The notes below the pieces were generated by a model. It saw only the letters and a list, made by a program, of their open reading frames with translations. It was not told the DNA's origin and searched no databases. Shown here piece after piece: positions 25,595 to 34,207 of a stretch of DNA of 64,000 nucleotides. Numbering within the stretch: the stretch's first letter is position 1; every line of letters begins with the position of its first letter. Both the position numbers and the translations under genes were made by a program. The stretch covers positions 1 to 64,000 of the forward strand of contig JBNJFJ010000001.1 in the NCBI GenBank assembly GCA_051746745.1. The letters are read 5' to 3'. This DNA is from Halolactibacillus sp051746745 (GTDB lineage: Bacteria > Bacillota > Bacilli > Bacillales > Amphibacillaceae).

Positions 25595-25647
25595 CACCAT
25601 TATTAAACCAACATTCACCCCTGACAAGTGATGGTTTAATAATGGTG
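25595..25647. repeat. Perfect 16-base inverted repeat with 21-base loop
   Basis: CACCATTATTAAACCA (25595-25610) and its exact complement TGGTTTAATAATGGTG (25632-25647). The loop contains a nested TTCAC/GTGA pair. There is no T run on either side, so it is not a standard terminator; the ykyA terminator is separate, 11 bases to the right. Confidence 0.7.
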
Positions 25648-25657
25648 AGCGGGCATG

Positions 25658-25698
25658 AAAAAGAGGTGAGTAAACATAAATTTGTTTACTCACCTCTT
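25658..25698 (-). terminator. Terminator of ykyA
   Basis: The 15-base perfect arms 25661-25675 and 25684-25698 are followed on the minus strand by a short T run. Confidence 0.85.
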
Positions 25699-25745
25699 CA
25701 TATTGATTAGCTATTTAATATCTTTCATGTCTTTCTACTCAAACC

Positions 25746-26399
25746 TTACTCTTCATATGAAATATTCAAGTCTGAGTGTTCATAGAATTGACGCTTCGCT
25801 TCATTAAATGCATCTGTTTCTTCATTAAATAGTTGATTTTTATCAACGACCACTTGATACTGTGCATTGACTTTCTCTACTTGTTCAGAGAATGTAGCTT
25901 CTTCTAAATCTTCTTGTTTTAATAATTCATACAGTTCTTTATCAAGTGTGAGTGATGTTTGATAGGCTTCATTGAGTTCCACAAAGGCATCGTAACGTTG
26001 GTTCATTTCTTCGATCATTGTTTCTGCCGCTGTTTTCAATTCGCCCTCTTCTAATTCAGCCACAAGTGGGACCACTTTATCAAATTCTTCTTTCGCATTA
26101 TCAATACTTGCTCGTTCGTTATCTGTTAACGTTTCACGCTCTTCAATCGTCGTAATTGCTTCATCCGCTAATGTGTTAATCTCTTCATATTGATCAATAC
26201 CTAAATCACTAATTTCTTGATAAATCGCTTGTTCTTGTTCTTCGAGTTCACTGATTGGTTGTTGTTGTTCAACAAAGCCTGTTTCAAATTCAACCGATGC
26301 CTCTAAATGTTGATAAATCTCTTCTTGGGTAGACTCACCTGAACATGCTGTTAACATGACGGCACTAAGTAGTCCAATTAATAATAGTTTTAATCGCAC
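25746..26399 (-). CDS. ykyA: YkyA family lipoprotein
   Basis: The start is a GTG at 26399, seven bases after GGAGGA, giving 217 residues. A short signal peptide ends in the lipobox LTAC. The rest is almost entirely helical, acidic and coiled-coil-like (glutamate- and glutamine-rich), matching YkyA, a putative cell-wall-associated lipoprotein of Bacillus. It lies between def and pdhA exactly as in B. subtilis. Function unknown. Confidence 0.88.
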   Translation of the reverse strand: MRLKLLLIGLLSAVMLTACSGESTQEEIYQHLEASVEFETGFVEQQQPISELEEQEQAIYQEISDLGIDQYEEINTLADEAITTIEERETLTDNERASIDNAKEEFDKVVPLVAELEEGELKTAAETMIEEMNQRYDAFVELNEAYQTSLTLDKELYELLKQEDLEEATFSEQVEKVNAQYQVVVDKNQLFNEETDAFNEAKRQFYEHSDLNISYEE

Positions 26400-26445
26400 G
26401 TCTTTATCCTCCATTCATTCTGCCCTTATTTAATATGCACGTAAC

Positions 26446-26454
26446 ATTATAACA
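26446..26454 (-). promoter_or_regulatory. Extended -10 promoter of ykyA
   Basis: TGTTATAAT on the minus strand lies 46 bases upstream of the GTG start. The -35 (TTTTTA, 16 bases away) is weak. Confidence 0.45.
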
Positions 26455-26640
26455 TAGGATGATAGTGTAAAAACAGAAAAAAATCTCTAGGGCGCTAAGG
26501 TTCCTTTGATTAACCCTTTATTACCCATGCTTTGCTCATGGTTAAAACGAATGTTTACCTTTATTGTTTAAAATGTGTTACACTATGATACAGTTGATCG
26601 TTCGTGATGAAAGAATTTATATGCTAGAGGAGAATTTATT

Positions 26641-27198
26641 ATGTTAACAATGAAAGAGATCGTTAGAGAAGGACACCCTGCTTTGCGCGAAGTCGCGAAA
26701 GAAGTGGACCTTCCACTTAGTGCTGAAAATAAGCAAATCTTATCAGATATGCTTCAGTTCATTAAAAACTCGCAAGATCCTGAATTAAGTGAACAATACG
26801 ACTTACGACCAGGCGTCGGTGTAGCAGCACCCCAGTTAGGCCAAAACAAACGTATGCTAGCTGTTCATTTTGAAGACTTGAAAGGCCAACTGTACAGCGA
26901 CGGCTACATTAACCCTAAAATTGTCAGTCATTCAGTAGAACAGACATATATTTCAACAGGTGAAGGTTGTCTTTCTGTTGACCGCGAAGTGCCTGGTATC
27001 GTTCCGCGTTATAAACGCATTACGATAAAAGCAACCACCCTTTCAGGTGAAGAAGTAAAATTACGTCTTAAAGGCTATGCTGCCGTTGTATTTCAACACG
27101 AAATCGATCACTTAAACGGCATTATGTTTTATGATCACATCAGCAAAGACAACCCATTATCACCACCACAAAATGCCACACCTTGTGATGTGGAATAA
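26641..27198 (+). CDS. def: Peptide deformylase
   Basis: This 185-residue metalloenzyme removes the formyl group from nascent proteins. Motif 1 is GVGVAAPQLG (58-67), motif 2 EGCLSV with the metal cysteine, and motif 3 HEIDHLNG with the two metal histidines and catalytic glutamate. The insert between motifs 1 and 2 and the length are those of the class II (Gram-positive) type, B. subtilis DefB/YkrB. AGAGGAG lies eight bases before the ATG. It is divergent from ykyA. Confidence 0.96.
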   Translation: MLTMKEIVREGHPALREVAKEVDLPLSAENKQILSDMLQFIKNSQDPELSEQYDLRPGVGVAAPQLGQNKRMLAVHFEDLKGQLYSDGYINPKIVSHSVEQTYISTGEGCLSVDREVPGIVPRYKRITIKATTLSGEEVKLRLKGYAAVVFQHEIDHLNGIMFYDHISKDNPLSPPQNATPCDVE

Positions 27199-27230
27199 TT
27201 AATTTTTTATCGAGTATAAGGGAGAAAATC

Positions 27231-27317
27231 ATGGTTTACACTAGTCATGTGGGAAGTTTTCCAGTCAGACTTAACATGTTACTGTTTTCAAAAAGCCCAA
27301 TTCGTACTATACTATAA
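27231..27317 (+). CDS. Possible 28-residue open frame after def
   Basis: AAGGGAG lies six bases before an ATG that opens 28 codons, ending TAA at 27315-27317. The composition (serine, leucine and valine with a basic C-terminus) matches no family I know. It overlaps the region where a promoter for the downstream genes would lie (TATACT near 27309), which argues that it may be noise. Included because the ribosome site is good. Confidence 0.25.
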   Translation: MVYTSHVGSFPVRLNMLLFSKSPIRTIL

Positions 27318-27372
27318 GTATAAGGGTTGGATCGGATTATTAGTTTTTGCTTTTTGAAAGGAGCTGTTTCAC

Positions 27373-27450
27373 ATGTTAAGACGGCTAAGAGAAAAGCTTC
27401 GCAAGAAATGGAAAAGATTATTAAACCAAAATCGTGTCCCTAATGCTTAA
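27373..27450 (+). CDS. 25-residue strongly basic amphipathic microprotein
   Basis: AAAGGAG lies nine bases upstream of an ATG opening 25 codons with TAA at 27448-27450. Residues 3-15 hold nine lysines or arginines. Hydrophobic residues at 2, 5, 9, 13 (tryptophan), 16 and 17 line one face of a helix. The tail NQNRVPNA is neutral. This pattern suggests a membrane-binding helix. A TATACT box with TTTTCA 17 bases upstream lies about 60 bases before it. rpoY and rnjA follow 42 bases later. I do not recognise the family; it could also be a translated leader peptide of the rpoY-rnjA mRNA. Confidence 0.55.
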   Translation: MLRRLREKLRKKWKRLLNQNRVPNA

Positions 27451-27492
27451 GAATAAACAGACAAATATAACAAAATATTAAGGAGAGATGAA

Positions 27493-27702
27493 ATGATATT
27501 TAAAGTATTATATCAAGATTTAGCATCAGAAGTACCCGTTAGAGAAAATACCCATTCTCTATACATCGAAGCATCAAATGAGCGTGACGTACGCTTCAAA
27601 CTAAAGGACCGCGGCATCAACATCGAGTTTATTCAAACACTCGAAGGTGAGCACTTAGCTTACGAACAGCAGTCTGAAGATTTTACATTGGAGACTGTGT
27701 AA
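27493..27702 (+). CDS. rpoY: RNA polymerase epsilon subunit RpoY (YkzG)
   Basis: This 69-residue small subunit of Firmicutes RNA polymerase starts MIFKVLYQ, the family opening, and has the central YIEASNERDVRFKLKDRG segment. AGGAGAG precedes the ATG. It is three bases upstream of rnjA, the conserved rpoY-rnjA pair. Confidence 0.95.
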   Translation: MIFKVLYQDLASEVPVRENTHSLYIEASNERDVRFKLKDRGINIEFIQTLEGEHLAYEQQSEDFTLETV

Positions 27703-27705
27703 CCA

Positions 27706-29373
27706 ATGAAATTCGTAAAAAATGATCAAACAGCTGTTTTTGCCATTGGCGGCTTAGGCGAAATTGGTAAAAACACATACGGTATTCAATTCCAAGATGA
27801 AATTATCCTTATTGATGCAGGGATTAAATTTCCAGAAGATGAATTGTTAGGCATTGACTATGTTATTCCTGACTATACGTATTTAATCCAAAATCAAGAC
27901 AAAATTAAAGGTCTGTTTGTTACACATGGTCACGAGGACCATATTGGAGGTATTCCTTACCTTCTTAAAGAAATCAATATCCCTATTTACGCTGGTAAAT
28001 TAGCGATGGGACTCATTAAAAACAAACTGGATGAACACGGTTTGTTGCGCTCAGCCAAACTAAACGTTTACCAAGAAGATGATGTGATCAAGTTTAGAAA
28101 AACATCTGTGTCATTTTTTAGAACGACACACAGCATTCCAGATTCTTATGGCGTTGTTGTCAAAACACCACCTGGTAATGTTGTACACACAGGTGACTTT
28201 AAGTTTGACTTCACCCCCGTTGGTGAACCCGCAAACTTAGCTAAAATGGCTGAAATCGGTAAAGAAGGCGTGTTATGCTTACTTTCTGATTCAACGAATG
28301 CTGAAGTTCCAGGATTCACGATGTCTGAGCGTGTCGTTGGTCAAAGTATTAATGATATCTTCAGTCGTGTTGACGGACGTGTAATTTTTGCGACATTCGC
28401 TTCTAACATTTACCGTCTTCAACAAATGGTTGAAGGGGCAGTGAATCATAATCGTAAAGTAGCGGTATTTGGTCGTAGTATGGAAAACTCGATTGCGATT
28501 GGTCGTGAACTTGGCTATATTAACGCGCCAGATGATACGTTTATCGATTCACACCAAATCAATCGCTTACCAGCAAACGAAGTAACGATTCTTTGTACTG
28601 GATCACAAGGTGAGCCAATGGCTGCTTTATCACGGATTGCAAATGGGACACACCGTCAAATTTCAATCATTCCTAATGATACGGTTGTTTTTAGTTCTTC
28701 ACCTATTCCAGGTAATACTTTAAGCGTGTCACGCATGATTAACAGTCTGTATCGTGCCGGCGCTGAAGTCATTCACGGACCATTAAATGATATCCATACA
28801 TCTGGTCACGGGGCACAAGAAGAACAAAAGCTGATGTTACGTCTATTACGCCCACGTTTCTTCATGCCAATCCACGGTGAATACCGGATGCAGATGGAAC
28901 ACGTGAAACATGCTGTAAGTTGTGACGTACCACAAGAAAATTGTTTCGTCATGGATAACGGTGACGTGCTTGCCTTAGGTAAAGACCATGCGCAACTGGC
29001 AGGTAAGATTCCTTCTGGCTCTGTCTATATCGATGGTAGTGGTATCGGCGACATCGGTAACATTGTGTTACGCGACCGCCGCATTTTATCTGAAGAAGGA
29101 CTAGTTATTGTTGTTGTCAGCATCAACATGAAAGAGTTTAAAATCGCTTCAGGTCCAGACATCATTTCACGTGGTTTCGTTTATATGCGTGAATCTGAAG
29201 ACCTCATTAACGAAGCACAAAAGCTAGTTGAGAAGCATGTTTCAAAAGTGATGGAAAGAAAGACGACACAATGGTCTGAGATCAAAAATGAAATCACAGA
29301 TACGATTCAACCTTTCTTATTCGAAAAAACAAAACGTCGTCCAATGATTTTACCAATCATTATGGAAGTATGA
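27706..29373 (+). CDS. rnjA: Ribonuclease J1
   Basis: This 555-residue metallo-beta-lactamase nuclease with 5'-3' exo- and endonuclease activity is central to mRNA decay and 16S rRNA maturation in Bacillus. The metal motif HGHEDH is at 74-79, followed by the beta-CASP domain (~210-370) and a C-terminal domain with SGPDIISRGFVY. It could be RnjB from motifs alone, but linkage to rpoY and ktrC fixes rnjA. Two tandem hairpins end the transcript. Confidence 0.96.
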   Translation: MKFVKNDQTAVFAIGGLGEIGKNTYGIQFQDEIILIDAGIKFPEDELLGIDYVIPDYTYLIQNQDKIKGLFVTHGHEDHIGGIPYLLKEINIPIYAGKLAMGLIKNKLDEHGLLRSAKLNVYQEDDVIKFRKTSVSFFRTTHSIPDSYGVVVKTPPGNVVHTGDFKFDFTPVGEPANLAKMAEIGKEGVLCLLSDSTNAEVPGFTMSERVVGQSINDIFSRVDGRVIFATFASNIYRLQQMVEGAVNHNRKVAVFGRSMENSIAIGRELGYINAPDDTFIDSHQINRLPANEVTILCTGSQGEPMAALSRIANGTHRQISIIPNDTVVFSSSPIPGNTLSVSRMINSLYRAGAEVIHGPLNDIHTSGHGAQEEQKLMLRLLRPRFFMPIHGEYRMQMEHVKHAVSCDVPQENCFVMDNGDVLALGKDHAQLAGKIPSGSVYIDGSGIGDIGNIVLRDRRILSEEGLVIVVVSINMKEFKIASGPDIISRGFVYMRESEDLINEAQKLVEKHVSKVMERKTTQWSEIKNEITDTIQPFLFEKTKRRPMILPIIMEV

Positions 29374-29377
29374 TTTA

Positions 29378-29421
29378 TAAAAAACACCAGAACTGCCTTT
29401 GAGGCGGTCCTGGTGTTTTTC
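29378..29421. terminator. First terminator after rnjA, also serving ktrC
   Basis: AAAAACACCAG and CTGGTGTTTTT arms with an inner GCC/GGC stem, and T runs on both strands. Confidence 0.85.
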
Positions 29422-29443
29422 ATTTAGAATAAAAACTAAATCC

Positions 29444-29479
29444 CCATCTTGATGTATGTGACATCAAGATGGTTTTTTT
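29444..29479 (+). terminator. Second terminator after rnjA
   Basis: The perfect 12-base arms CCATCTTGATGT / ACATCAAGATGG are followed by seven T. It overlaps the last bases of ktrC. Confidence 0.8.
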
Positions 29480-30149
29480 AATCTTCAATAACTAATTGCT
29501 TTTCAAATCGGGAAATATCTTTATCAGCGCCAATAATCACAAGTGTGTCGCCTTCTTTAATCTTTTCACTCGCCATCGGTGAGACATTAATATCATTTGA
29601 ATTCGTTGATTTAATGGCAACAACGTTACAACCATAATTTGCTCGAATATCTAAGTCCACTAGTGTTTTACCAATAATCTTTTTGCCCGCTTTTATCTCC
29701 ACAATACTATGATCATCCGAAAGCTCTAGGTGATCGAGAATATTACTTGAAATAATCGAATGCGCAATTTTCTTACCCATATCACGTTCTGGATGAATGA
29801 CCTGATCGGCACCGATTTTCGTCAACACTTTTTCATGGTAATCATTTTGGGCTTTGACGGTAATTTTTTTAATGCCCAGTTCTTTTAACATCAGCGTCGT
29901 TAAAATACTTGCCTGAATATCTTCACCAATCGCAACAATAACATGATCTATATTTCTAATGCCTAATTCTTTTAACACTTTTTCATCAGTCGCATCAGCA
30001 ATGACCGCATGTGATGCAATGTTGCGGTATTCATTTACTTTTGCTTCTGTTGAATCAATCGCCAGCACATCCATACCTTCTTTACTGAGCTCGCGACAAA
30101 TACTGCCACCAAAACGTCCTAAGCCAATGACGGCAAATTCTCGTTTCAT
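29478..30149 (-). CDS. ktrC: Potassium uptake gating subunit KtrC (RCK protein)
   Basis: This 223-residue cytoplasmic RCK protein forms an octameric ring that gates a Ktr potassium channel. The RCK_N domain has GLGRFGGS (8-15) for nucleotide binding. The RCK_C domain begins near residue 138 (HSIVEIKAGKKI); in B. subtilis this domain binds c-di-AMP. KtrA and KtrC are alike; adjacency to rnjA identifies ktrC. The membrane partner KtrD is not in the window. Confidence 0.92.
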   Translation of the reverse strand: MKREFAVIGLGRFGGSICRELSKEGMDVLAIDSTEAKVNEYRNIASHAVIADATDEKVLKELGIRNIDHVIVAIGEDIQASILTTLMLKELGIKKITVKAQNDYHEKVLTKIGADQVIHPERDMGKKIAHSIISSNILDHLELSDDHSIVEIKAGKKIIGKTLVDLDIRANYGCNVVAIKSTNSNDINVSPMASEKIKEGDTLVIIGADKDISRFEKQLVIED

Positions 30150-30264
30150 ATCAAACCAGCCTCCTCTACACTATACACTATCCAGTCTAGCATAATCTAG
30201 AAAAATGACAATAATAAAATGAAAGTATTTCCCGTTTAAAGTTTACACATAACAGGCGCTATCA

Positions 30265-30293
30265 TTGTCAAATTATCGTTTAAAAAGTATAAT
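30265..30293 (+). promoter_or_regulatory. SigA promoter of the BCCT transporter gene
   Basis: TTGTCA (30265-30270) and TATAAT (30288-30293) are separated by exactly 17 bases, 40 bases upstream of the start. Confidence 0.75.
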
Positions 30294-30332
30294 ATAGATG
30301 TTGTAAATTACTCGAAAGGTGTGATCGATTAT

Positions 30333-32270
30333 ATGTCGAATGAAACCGACAAGAAAAAGGCATCAAAAAAACTGTCTAAAGAAGAACTAAAACAAAAGCG
30401 CACTGAAGAAAAACAGCGTTTAAAAAAGGAGCAAGAAGAACGGAATCGTAGATTGGAATCCGAACGTGAACTCGCCATTAAGTTGCGCAAAGCAGAAGTA
30501 TCCGCAAGAAAAGAAGCGATTAAAAATCGCGAACCATTTAAAGGTTTGCAAATCAATCCTACTGTTTCATTATTTGATGAAGCAGGTAAAGAAAAAGTTG
30601 GCGAAAGAAACTGGGTACGCTTTGGGTTCGATATTCACCCACAAGTCACCATTGCCTCATCTTTAATTTTAATCTTATTCATTACCTTAACACTCATGTT
30701 TCCAACAGAAGCACAAGATTTATTCGATAGTATTCTAACCATCATTACGAAAAATACCGGTTGGTTTATGATTTTCTCTGCGAATATCTTTATTATCGCC
30801 GCCTTATTCTTTGCCTTTAGTCGTTACGGCAAGATTATTATCGGCGGACAAGAAGCGAAACCTGAATTTACCCGCTTCGCTTGGTATGCCATGCTTTTAA
30901 GCGCAGGTATGGGGATTGGTCTCTTGTTCTGGTCAGTCGCTGAACCGATTTTGCACTTAGGTTCACCATCACCGATGTTTGATGCGATTGAACCTAATTC
31001 ACCTGCTGCCGCACAAGCAGCGATGGCCTCAACGTTCTTCCACTGGGGGATTCATCCGTGGGCGATTTATGCCATTGTTGGATTAGGACTTGCTTTTTTT
31101 AGTTACAACAAAGGCTTACCCCTTACGATCCGTTCATTATTTTACCCGTTAATCGGTAATAAGATTTACGGTTTATGGGGGAATATTATTGACGTTTTAT
31201 CTGTTCTCGCGACTTTAATGGGACTAGCGACATCTTTAGGTCTAGGTGTATCGCAAGTGAACGCCGGCTTAAATCATTTATTTGGGATAGGAATTAGTAC
31301 GACAACACAAGTCATTCTGATTGCTGTTATTACTGGTTTTGCCACAATCTCTGTTGTTATGGGCTTAGACGGTGGTGTCAAGCGGTTGAGTGAGATCAAT
31401 ATGATTCTTGCAGGTATATTTTTAATTTTCGTGCTCATTGCCGGTCCTACGGTTTATGTATTAAGTGGATTCACTCAAAACATTGGGTATTACATAGCGA
31501 ATTTCATGGAAATGAGTCTATGGGCTGAAACCTTTAGATCAACCAATTGGCAAGGGGGTTGGACCGTATTCTACTGGGCATGGTGGATTTCTTGGTCACC
31601 ATTTGTCGGCATGTTTATCGCGCGTATCTCTAAAGGACGTTCTGTTAAAGAGTTCATTATTGGTGTCATTGTTATACCAACCGTCATTTCATTTTTATGG
31701 ATGAGTGTCTTTGGTGGTACCGCCATTTTCCAACAACTAAATGGTGTCAGTGATTTAACGAGCATTATTAAAGTGGATGAATCATTAGCACTCTTCTCTA
31801 TGCTAGATAACTTGCCAATCTCTGGTGTCTTATCTATTGTCGGCATTATTTTAGTCACAGTGTTTTTTGTAACCTCGTCTGATTCTGGATCACTCGTCGT
31901 CGATCACTTAACTTCAGGTGGTAAGATGGATTCTCCTGTCCCCCAACGAATTTTTTGGGCAGTGATGGAGGGTGTTGTTGCGGCTACACTTCTTATTGGT
32001 GGTGGCTTAACGGCCTTACAAACAGCTTCCATTATTACAGGTCTACCCTTTACTATCATCCTGTTAGTGATGATTTATTCACTCTATCTCGGTCTTAGAC
32101 AGGAGTTCTTAATCGAACGAGCTGTTGATCAGAAATTACAACAAGTAACCGATGATCACATCATATCAGAAGTGATTCAATCACGTGTGCATGATGAGGC
32201 ACTGGTTGACGCTGTCACTGAAATTTTAGCTGAAGACAAACAAGAAGAACCTCCGTCAACGAATAAATAG
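30333..32270 (+). CDS. BCCT family transporter with a long basic N-terminal extension
   Basis: This betaine/carnitine/choline-type carrier has 645 residues from the ATG at 30333. Twelve hydrophobic segments are visible, with the BCCT signature FYWAWWISWSPFVGMFIARIS. Family members bring in compatible solutes, driven by sodium or protons. Residues 1-~70 are unusual: almost only lysine, arginine, glutamate and alanine, in a long charged helix, where most BCCT proteins have short N-termini. The C-terminal tail (~560-645) is acidic. In BetP the terminal tails sense osmotic stress, so the extension may be regulatory. Substrate not determined. Confidence 0.88.
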   Translation: MSNETDKKKASKKLSKEELKQKRTEEKQRLKKEQEERNRRLESERELAIKLRKAEVSARKEAIKNREPFKGLQINPTVSLFDEAGKEKVGERNWVRFGFDIHPQVTIASSLILILFITLTLMFPTEAQDLFDSILTIITKNTGWFMIFSANIFIIAALFFAFSRYGKIIIGGQEAKPEFTRFAWYAMLLSAGMGIGLLFWSVAEPILHLGSPSPMFDAIEPNSPAAAQAAMASTFFHWGIHPWAIYAIVGLGLAFFSYNKGLPLTIRSLFYPLIGNKIYGLWGNIIDVLSVLATLMGLATSLGLGVSQVNAGLNHLFGIGISTTTQVILIAVITGFATISVVMGLDGGVKRLSEINMILAGIFLIFVLIAGPTVYVLSGFTQNIGYYIANFMEMSLWAETFRSTNWQGGWTVFYWAWWISWSPFVGMFIARISKGRSVKEFIIGVIVIPTVISFLWMSVFGGTAIFQQLNGVSDLTSIIKVDESLALFSMLDNLPISGVLSIVGIILVTVFFVTSSDSGSLVVDHLTSGGKMDSPVPQRIFWAVMEGVVAATLLIGGGLTALQTASIITGLPFTIILLVMIYSLYLGLRQEFLIERAVDQKLQQVTDDHIISEVIQSRVHDEALVDAVTEILAEDKQEEPPSTNK

Positions 32271-32310
32271 TGACCAACACGTCTTAGCTTTAAAATTCCA
32301 TATGTTATAT

Positions 32311-32353
32311 AAAAAGCACCTAAAGCCTTTTCCTTTGGCTTTAGGTGCTTTTG
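32311..32353. terminator. Bidirectional terminator between the BCCT and ABC genes
   Basis: AAAAGCACCTAAAGCC and GGCTTTAGGTGCTTTT arms, between convergent genes. Confidence 0.9.
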
Positions 32354-32357
32354 TTTG

Positions 32358-34187
32358 TTAGAGTTCATCTAACATTTCAAATTGAGACTTCACGAGGTGA
32401 TAATACTCCCCTTCACGTTCGATCAATTGATTGTGATTACCTTGTTCTAAAATCTTGCCGTGTTCAAGCACGATAATATTATCCGCTTCACGAATTGTCG
32501 ATAGTCTGTGGGCAATCATAATCGCTGTCCGTCCTTTTAATAATTTCCTAAGTGCTTCTTGAATCTTCATTTCTGCTTCAGTATCAATACTGGCAGTCGC
32601 TTCATCCAAGATTAAAATCTTTGGATTGGCTAACAAGGCGCGGGCGAATGAGAGTAATTGACGTTCACCCGCTGATAATATATTACCGCGCTCCTCCACT
32701 TCTGTCTCATACCCATTAGCAAGTCGCATGATAAATTCATGTGCGCCGACAATTTTGGCAGAGTCCATGACTTCTTCATCCGTTGCTTCTGGACGACCGA
32801 AGCGAATATTCTCCATAATCGAGCCTGAGAAAATAAAGGTATCTTGCAAGACAACACTGATATGTGAACGTAAACTTTGAACTTTCATATCCCGTAAGTC
32901 ATGACCATCAATCATCACACGTCCATTCGTTGGATCATAAAAGCGACTAATCAGGTTCGCAATCGTTGATTTACCTGAACCCGTATGACCTACTAACGCG
33001 ACGGTTGTGCCTGGTTTAATATCAAGCGATATGTCATGTAAAGCGATACGTTCATCATCGTAAGAAAAACGCACATGATCAAAAGTAATATGGCCGGTCA
33101 TTTCATTAAATGGCTGGGCATCAATTTTTTCATCTACATTCGGTTGTTCATCGAGAAATTCAAAAATACGCTCAGATGATGCCATCGCTACTAAAAGTTG
33201 ATTATAAATCTGACCTAACCGAGAAATCGGTTCCCAAAACATGCCGAGATAAAAGGCAAAGGATACAAAAATCCCAACGGAAATCGTTTCGTTAATAATC
33301 AAATGCGAACCGTAGGCGATTAAAATAACCGTACCAACCGCATTACTCATCTCGACAAACGGGCCAAAATAGGCACTTTTTTTCATTGCCAGACGCTCTT
33401 TTTCAAAGTTGTTCGCGTTCACACCATTAAAGTATTGCGTATTCTCTTCTTCTTGAATAAAGGACTGGGTAATACGAATACCTTGAATACTTTCATTTAA
33501 GTGTGAATTAAGACGTGATTTTTGTAGTCGAACATCTTGCCAACTACGTCTGATATTACGTCGTAGTTTCGTTGAAATGTAAAACATAATCGGTAAAATA
33601 ACAAGTACCGCTAAGGCGAGTTGTGGACTTAAAAAGAATAAGATCGCCACAATCCCGACAAGCATCATCACATCCATTAATAAATTAATAATACCGTTTG
33701 TGAATAGTTCTTGAAGTGAATTCACATCATTTAAAATTCGCACAAGAATTGAACCGGCTGAACGGTTATCAAAAAAATTATGAGATAAGCGCTGAACGTG
33801 TGAAAACAATTCTTTTCTTAAATCATAAATCGTTTTTTGACCAAGTGTGTTGACAATTTTAATCCGGTAACGGTTGGCGATATAGTTCGCTAAGTATAAA
33901 ACAGCAATCCCAATAATCAAATATGTCAACAATGTTGTATTACGATCCGCAATCGCTCTATCCACGACATAGTCACCAATCAAGATAGGCACAGTTAATC
34001 TTACAACCATATTCACAAGCATCGCTGCCATCGCCATCGGCACGAGTGTTTTCATGTAAGGTTTTAAATAATTTAATAACCGGGCCATCTGTTGCCAGTT
34101 AAATGGTTTTTCAACCGCTGATTCTTGCGGATAAAAAAAGCGTTTATTATAAGCACTGTCTGCTGAAATCTTCTTTGTTTTCGCCAT
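32358..34187 (-). CDS. Heterodimeric ABC exporter, subunit with canonical Walker B and variant signature
   Basis: This is a 609-residue half-transporter (start at 34187, GGAG nine bases upstream). A six-helix type I exporter domain occupies ~50-330, then the nucleotide-binding domain. Walker A is GHTGSGKST, the signature reads LSAGE instead of LSGGQ, and Walker B ILILDEATASID has the catalytic glutamate. The partner gene ends 20 bases upstream. The pattern matches heterodimeric multidrug exporters such as BmrC/BmrD, where this is the BmrD-like subunit; YfiC or YknV types are alternatives. The substrate cannot be read from sequence. Confidence 0.88.
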   Translation of the reverse strand: MAKTKKISADSAYNKRFFYPQESAVEKPFNWQQMARLLNYLKPYMKTLVPMAMAAMLVNMVVRLTVPILIGDYVVDRAIADRNTTLLTYLIIGIAVLYLANYIANRYRIKIVNTLGQKTIYDLRKELFSHVQRLSHNFFDNRSAGSILVRILNDVNSLQELFTNGIINLLMDVMMLVGIVAILFFLSPQLALAVLVILPIMFYISTKLRRNIRRSWQDVRLQKSRLNSHLNESIQGIRITQSFIQEEENTQYFNGVNANNFEKERLAMKKSAYFGPFVEMSNAVGTVILIAYGSHLIINETISVGIFVSFAFYLGMFWEPISRLGQIYNQLLVAMASSERIFEFLDEQPNVDEKIDAQPFNEMTGHITFDHVRFSYDDERIALHDISLDIKPGTTVALVGHTGSGKSTIANLISRFYDPTNGRVMIDGHDLRDMKVQSLRSHISVVLQDTFIFSGSIMENIRFGRPEATDEEVMDSAKIVGAHEFIMRLANGYETEVEERGNILSAGERQLLSFARALLANPKILILDEATASIDTEAEMKIQEALRKLLKGRTAIMIAHRLSTIREADNIIVLEHGKILEQGNHNQLIEREGEYYHLVKSQFEMLDEL

Positions 34188-34207
34188 AATCACTCACTCC
34201 TTTCCCT

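Larger units (their letters stand above)
25099..25745. other. 647-base intergenic region upstream of pdhA, rich in inverted repeats
   Basis: No coding frame with a credible ribosome site was seen on either strand. From pdhA outward it holds a small leader hairpin (CGGATTA 25122-25128 / TAATCCG 25136-25142), the pdhA promoter (25268-25296) and three unexplained inverted repeats (25384-25417, 25493-25514, 25595-25647). The ykyA terminator lies at 25658-25698. The base composition is very A+T-rich. Confidence 0.7.

Noticed and set aside
25595..25647. Perfect 16-base inverted repeat as an insertion-sequence or MITE end
   Set aside because: The whole element is 53 bases, has no flanking target duplication and occurs once in the window.
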